A stretch of DNA of 64,000 bases from Mikania micrantha. Taxonomy: Eukaryota > Streptophyta > Magnoliopsida > Asterales > Asteraceae. Of this stretch, positions 56,163-64,000 are shown piece by piece; the stretch's first letter is position 1; each line of letters opens with the position of its first letter. Under the pieces are notes generated by a model that saw only the letters and a list, made by a program, of their open reading frames with translations, made no database searches and was not told the origin of the DNA. The DNA lies in NCBI GenBank assembly GCA_009363875.1, contig CM018692.1, positions 93,524,137 through 93,588,136 of the forward strand, in the 5' to 3' direction. A program made the position numbers and the translations under genes.

Positions 56163-56660
56163 ATTAAGTTATTCGGGTTAGGTTGAGTTGTGACCTCCAT
56201 AGCTCAAACACATATGGGTTTGATTGGTTCCTTGTGACTAAGAGCATCCACCACCGTATTGGCTTCCCCTGATGATAATGAATCTCACTGTCAGAATCTG
56301 TTAATAGCTCTACCCAACATCTCTGTTGCATATTGAGTTCTTTTGATTCAGGATATGTAGTAGGCTCTTGTGGTTAGTGTATGCGACACATTTGGTACCA
56401 TACAGGTAGTGTCTCTAAATCTTTAGGGCAAAGACCCCATCGCCTAACTCGAGGTCATGAGTGTTGTAATTCTTCTCATGAACCTTGAGTTTTCTGGAAG
56501 CATACGCAATGACCTTTTATAATAGCATAACAACACAACTGAGACCAAGGTTTGAAGCATCATAGTAAACAAAAAAATCATCATTGCCTTCTGGAAGGAT
56601 GAGAACAGGGGAGTTGCATAACTTATGTTTAAGAAGTTGAAATGCATCTTCTTGAATCTG
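56163..56660 (-). pseudogene. pol: Gypsy E RNase H
   Basis: In a frame shifted relative to RT: LCNSPVLILPEGNDDFFVYY, DASNLGLSCVVM, VIAYASRKLKVHEKNYNTHD and LELGDGVFALKI, stop, RHYLYGTKCVAYTNHKSLLH and ILNQKELNMQQRCWVELL. Several stops. The same module as in A and G, which gave the assignment. Confidence 0.8.
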
Positions 56661-57560
56661 TACCCATATGGACAATTGACTTTTCTAGGTCAAAGTCATG
56701 ACTAGTAAATCGTCGACAATAGTCTGTCAAACCCATAAAATAACGAATTTCATTTGATGTGGATGGGGTAGTCCAATTCTTAATTGCCTTTATCTTCACT
56801 GGATCTACGTGTATCCCATCCATATTGATAACATGCCCTAAGAAATGAACCTCCTTCAGCCAAAATTCACATTTTGAGAACTTTGCATAAAGTTGTTCAG
56901 CCCTTAGTAGGTCTAAAATTTGCTTAAGGAGTCTCTCATGTTCTTATTCTGTTTTAGAATAGATCAATATATCATCAATAAAGACAATAAAAAAATAATC
57001 TAAGTAAGGCCTGCAAAGTCGATTCATAAGATCCATGAACACTATCGGCGCATTGGTCAATTCAAACGGCATAACTACGAATTCGTAGTGTCCATATCGA
57101 GTCCTGAACGCAGTCTTCGGAATATCATCACCATTCACCCTCAAATGATGACACCCAGATCCATGAACACTATCGATCCATGAACTCAAATAATCAAAGT
57201 AAGGCCTGCAAACTCGATTCATAAGATCCATGAACACTATCGGTGCATTGGTCAATTCAAACGGCATAACTACGAATTCGTAGTGTCCATATCGAGTTCT
57301 GAACGCAGTCTTCGGAATATCATGACCATTCACCCTCAAATGATAACACCCAGATCACAGATCAATCTTAGAAAAGCAAGTTGATCACTGTAGCTGATCA
57401 AATAGGTCGTCGATTCTGGGGTGAGGATATTGGGCCTTGATGGTTAACTTGTTAAGCTCCCGATAGTCGAAGCACATTCTAAACGAACCGTCTTTCTTCT
57501 TAACAAAGAGAACTGGAGCTCCCCAATGTGAGTGGCTCGATCTAATGAATCCATGTCTAA
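56629..57560 (-). pseudogene. pol: Gypsy E reverse transcriptase with internal duplication
   Basis: From the N-terminal side: GAPVLFVKKKDGSFRMCFDY, then RELNKLTIKAQYPHPRIDDL and FDQLQ, stop, FSKIDL. The segment LRVNG-DIPKTAFRTRYGHYE to MDLMNR-CRPY-DY is present twice, 65 codons apart and in frame (57339-56944), before the catalytic FIVFIDDILIYSKTE. A later part (56823-56629) reads MDGIHVDPVKIKAIKNWTTP and YFMGLTDYCRRF. In MPFELTNAP the usual Gly is Glu in both copies. Confidence 0.88.
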
Positions 57561-58522
57561 CAGCTCCTAAGGCTTACTAGACAGTTCCTACATTTCCGAA
57601 AGAGCTAACCACTATGGAGAAGTCGCCACAGGGTCTGCTCCAGGGATGACATCTATTCTAAACTCCACTAGCCGAACTAGTGGTAGTTCAGGCAAGTCTT
57701 CTAAAAATACTTCTGGATACTCTCTAAAGACCATTACATCGTTAACCATTTGTTTCCCCAGTTTCTTCTCTACTACATGGGCCAAGAAGGCGTGATACTG
57801 ATTCCTCAGATAATTCTGGGCCTTAATGCACGATATAATCTTCATTCCGCAACACGATTTTTTGCCATAAACTCATAATGTTTCACCGGATGGTAAGCAA
57901 ATTCAGAGGATTTTCTCCAAACGTACGATTTCGAAATGATGTCTTGATAACCAATATATTCCTAGAACAACTTTGAAGTTTCCGAGTGTCATAGGAATGA
58001 GTTCAATGGCGAATGAATGATTGTTCAACATCAGTTTACAATCACGAATTATTGAGTTCACAAGTATGGTTTTACCATCAACTCCTTCTACCGTATATGG
58101 GAAACTAAGTATAGCTGGTTGTATGTTAAGCGTAGATACAAATATGATAGAATTGTAATGACTATTGATGAGGAATGTACCTGTGACAAGTGTCGGTTCG
58201 TCACGTGCTTCATTGGCCCCAATGACAAAAGCACGAGAAGCAGCAGCATTTTGTTGTTGAGACAAGGACACTGACTCCCGAAGTGTCCTTCTGCCCATAA
58301 GTTGTAGCAAACCCTCCCACTCGTGATGGCAGAAAAAACTGCGATTGTAATAGCAGCAAAGTTTGTGGCACGACACGTTGCAACCAAGTGCTCGTCCCTT
58401 CCACACTTAATACATTGTGGGCATAGAAGGGTTGGAAGATGATGATACTGGCACTTAGTGCAAAGAGGATACCTCCCGTTGTAGGCATTTTGGGCCATAG
58501 CATCTTGTGGAATGTTGGTGGT
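57561..58522 (-). pseudogene. gag: Gypsy E gag end and protease
   Basis: 58537-58260: zinc-knuckle region CTKCQYHHLPTLLCPQCIKC, then GRDEHLVATCRA and a second CYNLWAEGHFGSQCP. The first ~5 codons of that ORF overlap the LTR of F. Protease (58200-57903): GTFLINSHYNSIIF, then VSTLNIQPAIL: the D-T-G-A block is missing by a small deletion. Downstream matches are good: VDGKTILVNSIIRDCKLMLN, SFAIELIPMTLGNFKVVLGI. 57845-57612 continues to VEFRIDVIPGADPVATSP at the RT border. Confidence 0.82.
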
Positions 58523-60367
58523 TGTCACACCCCCCAAATTCCCACTAATGGCGTCAAGCCATCGGGTGTGACGTGGCCAGGATCAAAGATTTAGTATAGA
58601 AATCATACAACAACTACACATAACGTCATGTTATAGTACTCCAAGTCATTTGCCACTTTTAAAACCAAACAAATATCTCTATTTTGCGAAATCCCCAAAT
58701 AAAGTTTCTATTTGTAGCAAGTGTACATATTTGATCAAATTTATTAAATCAAACTTATCTAAAATCAATAATTAGTTCCAAATAATCATTTAAGCATACT
58801 TTTTATGACTAGCACATTGTCATTCATTGATTTCTAAATACAAAGTTACTATTTATAGTAACTCGTGTTAAAACTTCTATTTAAAGGATTCTATTAAATC
58901 AAACACACCTAATATTATCATATTAGATTCAAATAAACATTTAAGCATGATAATCATATTAAGCTTACCATTTTTTAACCACTTGTAACTTAAAAGTTAC
59001 TATATTTAGCAATATGCGTTTAAATCACATTTTAATCTATTTTAACTAATCCGTACTTCCAAACATCATCATTTAGATCATAAGTCATCATTCTAGATAC
59101 ATGCATGTTTCTATTTCACCATTTTCACCATTTTGTAACAATAAAGTTGGCTAAAAATAGTAACAATCTCAAACAAACATTTCTTGACTAAAATAACTAC
59201 AATGAATCTTGAAATACATCCTAAATATCATTAAAAATCACATTTCATCATCAAAAATCACCTATATCCACATAGATTATGCATGCATGTTAACAAATCA
59301 CCATTTAGTGGGTTTATGGCACCCATACATTCATTACATCACCAAACCTTATCAATATCATCCTAGATCATACTAGAATCACCAAATCAGTAGCGTATTC
59401 ATATATTCAAAGATATATATAGATCACATTTCGTGCCCGTTCCATTCAAGTGTTTGCATGTGAGATTCAAGGTTGCATGTGTGTGTTTTGGTGGGTTTTG
59501 TGCATATGCAATCATGAAATTACCTTCTAAGACTTCTAGAACACTGGTAAATGGCTAGAACGACATCTCTACAATCTCTTGAGAATGGCCTTCTAGTATA
59601 TGCAAGTGATGGTGATGAAGAGGACAAGCTTCTCAAGCTTCTTCTTGCTCTAATGGCTTCCTAGAGCTTCAAGGTGGCTTCAAGGGTCAACAATGGAGTT
59701 CCCTAATGGTTATGATGAAGAAATGGAGGTGGTTGCTCGAGGTGAAGGTGCTCTAGCCGAGATTCTAGGATTGCATTGATGAAAAATGAGATTTGTTGAG
59801 TGTTATCCTAGTTTTTCACTCTGCAACTTCCAGGCGTACCGCCTAGCGTGCCACCATGGGGCTAGGCGTACTGCCAGGATTATTTTAATCCAGATTTCGC
59901 CTAGTCAATCTGCGCGCACCGCATCGCATCATCTTAGCATTCCGGGCATAGTGCCTAGTCCTTGGCGTACCGCCTAGTCCCAAGTCTTGGCCCTTGGCAT
60001 ACCGCCTGGTGGTTTGGATGAGCCCAATTGGCCCAATTTTGCTGTTTAAGTTCGTTTTTCAATTGTTTAGCATTTACGTACATCGTTTCTTGAATTATTG
60101 TCGTTCTTTAACTTATTCTAAGTTCTCATAAGGCTTAATTATAGTTCAGTTGAATTGTCGTTCGTTTATTTCACCAATGTTTGTTAAACCAGGCACGTGT
60201 GTGCGTTTTTGGCAATTCCTTGAATTACAGTGCGATTGTTTGTGTTTGCACTATCGTGTCACGTGTCACAACAAATTAAACTAGTTCTAGTGCCACGTAT
60301 GCAAATATTAATTAAATAGACATTTAATTAAATTTAAAAGATGGCCTGGAAATTACGAGGTGTCACA
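58523..60367 (-). mobile_element. 3' LTR of Ty3/gypsy element F, inserted in gag of E
   Basis: On - starts TGTGACACCTCGTAATTTCC at 60367 and ends GGGGGGTGTGACA at 58523; length 1,845 bp. The polypurine tract and the ATTTCGGGACGAAATT context lie on its right, so F extends to the right and this is its 3' LTR. To the left is the gag of E. The matching target duplication must lie past the window. 59.83-60.01 kb carries four to five GGCGTACCGCCTAG-like words. Confidence 0.85.
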
Positions 60368-60378
60368 TCATCCCCTTG
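60368..60378 (-). other. Polypurine tract of gypsy F
   Basis: On - CAAGGGGATGA immediately before the LTR start TGTGACACC. Confidence 0.75.
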
Positions 60379-63300
60379 TTATACGAATTTCGTCCCGAAA
60401 TTCAGTTCGCCCTATGGAGTACGTTCTAGTGTTCAAGTCGTCTCCATTTTCCCAATGGAGTCATGGCTATGTTCAATTCTTTTTATTTTCGTGGTCCTAT
60501 ACGTTGACCGTTCTTTCGAAAGCACATATGTGTTTGTAAGTTTGAATCCTTTCTAAAGATGTTACGAGTGTCTAATCTGTTAGCCACTACTCTGGGCTAG
60601 AACATGTGATATGTTTGGTATACAGATAAGTTTGTTTGGTAAATACAATTCTTAGGCCCTTGCTGATTTGTAGTTTGATTCTAAGGGTTTATCACATCGT
60701 GGGTTTAACATTTCCTGTTTCTTGGATTACGTCCTACCTCTCCAAGGTAAGACTTTGTGAAGATTTGTGTCCCCTATTAGAGGTAGCAGGGCTTACGTCT
60801 CTTGTTGGCACAGTTCTTTTGACAGTCATGCGCTATCGTCATACAATCTTCGCGTGTGCATGATCTTCCCATTCTTGCGTGTATGTGGTTGTAATTGTTG
60901 AGTTGGCTTTCGCCCACATCTGCCCAGTAAATGGGTTGACAGCACCTGCGTCTATGTCATGCTTCAAATGGTGAAAATTTTCATCATTAGATGATAACTG
61001 TTGTTGTAGGAAATCTCACCAGTTAAGCGGTGAGGCTCCTAATTGTTTCGAATTCGTTCTCACATGCCCTCAGCATGTGTCTTATTGTTTGTACTAACTA
61101 TTCGCCTTTCTTTGTTAGTATAAGGGTGATACACAGTGTTCGTACCCGGTCTTATTCTCAATGTTTTAGGAGAACATCCAAAAGCATGTCGTAAATCACA
61201 GTCGGGAACTATTGAAGTTTGCACTACGTGCCGAGTGACCATTCTCTTTAGATGGATTTAGGTTAATTCATTCTTCTTGTTTGTCCGTTAAATAAGAGGA
61301 CATGTGCGGATTTCGATACTCATGTTCAACCATGGGATGATCTCTTCCTTAGAGGGTCCATGTTGTATTTCCCGGTACGAAGATGGAGGGTTCATGTAAT
61401 ATGATCATCGTGCGTGATTATCAATTGATAAATCAGTACACAGGATTTCAAAGTTTGACTGTTGAGCGGATGGTTTCCATCAATTGGGTGGAACAGGAAT
61501 CATATCGCGTGATGTGGTTGTTAAATAGTTTGTTAATCTATGATATGTTCTCATGACGAATACTTCGTGACACGAGCATGGGCATACAAGGATATGTCGG
61601 GGCTCATCCAAGATTTCCTCGAAATATCGAGTTAAAGTTTGAGGATGGTATGTCACGAATTTCCTCGCGGATTCACGAACAATCGTTTTCTCAACAAAGT
61701 TTGGATCAGAATGTTAGAGGACGCTAGATGTGACCACGTATAATTTCATTATGTTTCAGGATTCAGTAGGGTTCTTACGCTTGCCGCCGTTGTCGTGAAG
61801 TGACACAATTATTCGTGGGGACTTCCGGCAAGGAGTTTGCTAAGCGGGTGGTTTCTGGTGATCTCAGTAGGTTAACCGTTACTGTATCCTTCTTGGCCAT
61901 GCGGTTTGTTTTTGAGGTGGGTATCTAGCTGTTACATTGGTGTTGATCATAATTTCCTTGTGTTTCTCTAATCAGGAGAGGTTCCTCAAACCTGTCGTGA
62001 AGAATCCATAGCAACTGAGGATATCGAGGCAAGGAGATGTGCAATCTTGGTAGGAAGTGCAATCCCTCAAAATGGATTGTCGATTGGTTTGACGATTGTT
62101 TCCGGTGTTTAGCTTTATGTTTCGGTTTCTACTACACACATTCTCAATGCGGTTTTTGTGTTTGTAAATGTGTCGCATCATGGCTAACTTGCCATACTCC
62201 GATCATGTTGGGGTCTATCAGTCATCTGCTCTCAGTAGTTGTTGGTTTAGGGAGTTCCTGGTGTTTTGTGTTTATAACTGAAACTCATAGTTCGCAAGGA
62301 ATCTCTAGTTTCGACTTCGAATGTACATTCTTTCAGTCTAACCTAATGCAGGATGGAAATACACGAATGAAAGAGAGGCACCAATGGTACCGCTAGGAAT
62401 GAGTTTCCTTGACACCACTTTTGTTAGGTTGTATCTAAGGATTCGTGGAATGGTTCGAGTTACGATTATACAGGTATAATACGTGTCCCTTTACTTCTCA
62501 TATCATTCGGATGTACTTTATTAAGTGTTTCTAATGTTGTACCAATTCATGGGTAAGTTCCTTCAGTCGTGAAGATTCTCCATGAATCTTCACACAAATC
62601 CTTGGTTTAACAGTCGAGTTCTCATATTGTGTGGTGTCTTATCCATTTCTCGAAGAGTTCGGAGTGGTATAAATCATGACACTGTGAGGAAAAGATGAGT
62701 GTGCCATTGGTCAGTTCCAAAGCGAACCGCTTGTCTGCTCGTGCGTGATCTATTGAAGCCAATTCGGAGTAATTAAGGTTAGGGGAATGGTTCGTCATCA
62801 TGAGAGACCAACGGTGTCAAGCAGGAGATATATCCTTGCTAGGGATTCTGTACTTTGTAAGTTTAGGTGTGTTGACTCGTCCAGGAGATGTGCGAGTCTT
62901 GTTGGTGGATCGACTTGAGTGCTGCACAATTGCATAACTGGGTTCGGGTGCCAAAGTATGAGGTGGAGATTGAGAGCTTGATGAGATGATAAATCAATTA
63001 GGTTCCATTGGAAGAAATGCGGATGTATCCTTGAGACGAAAGACACCAGAGGGTCTATCAACAGAACAGGCAAGCTGGAATTGCATTTACTGGGTTGTGT
63101 TTGATCATCAGGAGTATAGGTCCGTCGCTGTAGATCTTGCGTGGTTGGTAGGTTGATAATGGTTAATCATTCTGATGTACTTTCTCAGATAGCATAAGGC
63201 AATGACGTATACGATTGTGTGTAACCAGAACACGTCTCCTATTGTTTGAAGATTAGTGTGCGCTCCACACTTCCTTTCGTGGAGTTTGTTCGGTTCGATG

Positions 63301-64000
63301 GACTTTGTTGATTCTTACGTGATGTCCTGCCATCAGAGCTTCCTCGGAAGTCTATGCTTGCATTGACCAATTCATTTGTCAATCAATAGGAGAGGTTTGG
63401 TTGTGTCTTTGGGTAGGTTCAAGGGTTCGGGTAATCTCGGGAGAAATCGATTGTTCATCTGCGGAATCCGGCGACATTCTAGTTAACAGGGTACAATTAG
63501 CTTTAATGAGTCTAGGTCAGGCATTCGTGAGGTTTGTTAGAGGTTGAGGAGGGTATAGGGAGTTATTTGCTATAATAAACTGGCTCGAGTATCTTAGTTT
63601 GTTCAACTCCCTTGCTCTTCAATCTTGATTGTTTGAAGAACTAGAGTTCATATTACTTGTTCTTGATATAAGGCCAGGTTGTACATCAAAGGTCTGGTCA
63701 TACTTGTAGTTGAAGTCTTCACAAAAAGTGTCAATAGATGCCTCTATCATCTATATGGATGTTTATGAGTGTCGGGAGCAATTAAGGGAGAGTATGGGTG
63801 GCATCTATGGGTATACAAAGATATATCTACTGATGTGACACCATCAGTCAACGATATGTCTTCAGTGTTCTGGATCTGATAAAGCGTTGTTACGCTAGTC
63901 CAACTTCCTCGTTTGCGCATGGTTACCCTGTTTTTATTTGAAGTTCCACTTAGCATGCAGGTGTATACAGTGTACGTGCCATGCTTGAAGATCGGTCGTC
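60379..64000 (-). pseudogene. pol: Decayed interior of gypsy F, runs off the window
   Basis: Only one part can be read with confidence: on -, 61242-61060 gives VTRHVVQTSIVPDCDLRHAF, then GTNTVYHPYTN, which aligns position by position with the integrase core VARHGVPLSIVSDRDTRF...GT...AYHPQTDG of the other gypsy elements here. The acidic residues around D-C-D are partly kept; the Glu-bearing SERTIQ block is not. The rest (RT, RNase H, gag expected at higher coordinates) is unreadable by eye. Base composition is clearly less AT-rich than the rest of the window. ORFs at 62037 (+) and 63073 (-) show no domain. Confidence 0.55.

Noticed and set aside
61060..63073. Minus-strand ORFs in 61-63 kb as host genes
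   Set aside because: The one at 61060-61242 aligns with gypsy integrase; the others have no domain and lie inside the same decayed element.

Overview
This window is a piece of a eudicot plant nuclear genome made almost wholly of transposable elements. It is AT-rich, the genes that can be read have plant-type GT-AG introns, and the repeats are plant lineages: Tekay-like chromodomain Ty3/gypsy, SIRE/Maximus-like Ty1/copia with a third env-like ORF, PIF/Harbinger relics, foldback MITEs, and plant-mobile-domain (PMD) and Ulp1-like genes. The flavour of the SIRE env-like ORF and of the Ulp1-like family suggests Asteraceae. That is inference from recognised protein motifs; no search was run. No ordinary single-copy host gene, rRNA or tRNA gene was found.

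Layout. 1-7.4 kb: a compact cluster with the least damaged genes of the window. It holds two Ulp1-like genes on + (the first open through one intron, the second frameshifted), a broken GRF zinc-finger gene, a proline-repeat ORF on -, a 90-bp tandem array, and an intact four-exon PMD gene on -. The right flank carries short direct and inverted ATTCCGCTAC repeats. This looks like the gene cargo of a DNA transposon whose left part lies outside the window. 8.2-12.1 kb: 5'-truncated Ty3/gypsy pol (+) with its 3' LTR, which contains a 350-bp tandem duplication. 14.0-18.2 kb: a Harbinger SANT-like relic, a CpG-rich Tourist-like element, an LTR scrap and small hAT-like MITEs. 19.2-23.2 kb: five consecutive foldback elements separated only by (TA)n-type tracts; one arm of the first is split by a 1,846-bp solo LTR with a perfect TTTAG duplication.

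24.0-53.1 kb is a four-layer nest. A minus-strand Ty1/copia element (H) has its gag split by a Tekay-like Ty3/gypsy element (A, 25063-51162). Gag of A is split by an antisense solo LTR (B, 29084-44223). B is split by a SIRE-like copia element (C, 29666-41756). The coding frame of the host gag on both sides, plus target-site duplications, supports the first two joins. 53.36 kb to the end: a second Tekay-like gypsy (E, minus) carrying an in-frame 195-bp duplication in its RT. E is itself interrupted in gag by another minus-strand gypsy (F), whose 3' LTR is 58523-60367 and whose badly decayed interior runs off the right edge.

None of the retroelements encodes an uninterrupted polyprotein. The elements with intact coding capacity are the PMD gene, the first Ulp1-like gene and the short proline-repeat ORF, all in the first 7 kb. 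That region is therefore the best place to look for something functional and poorly described.
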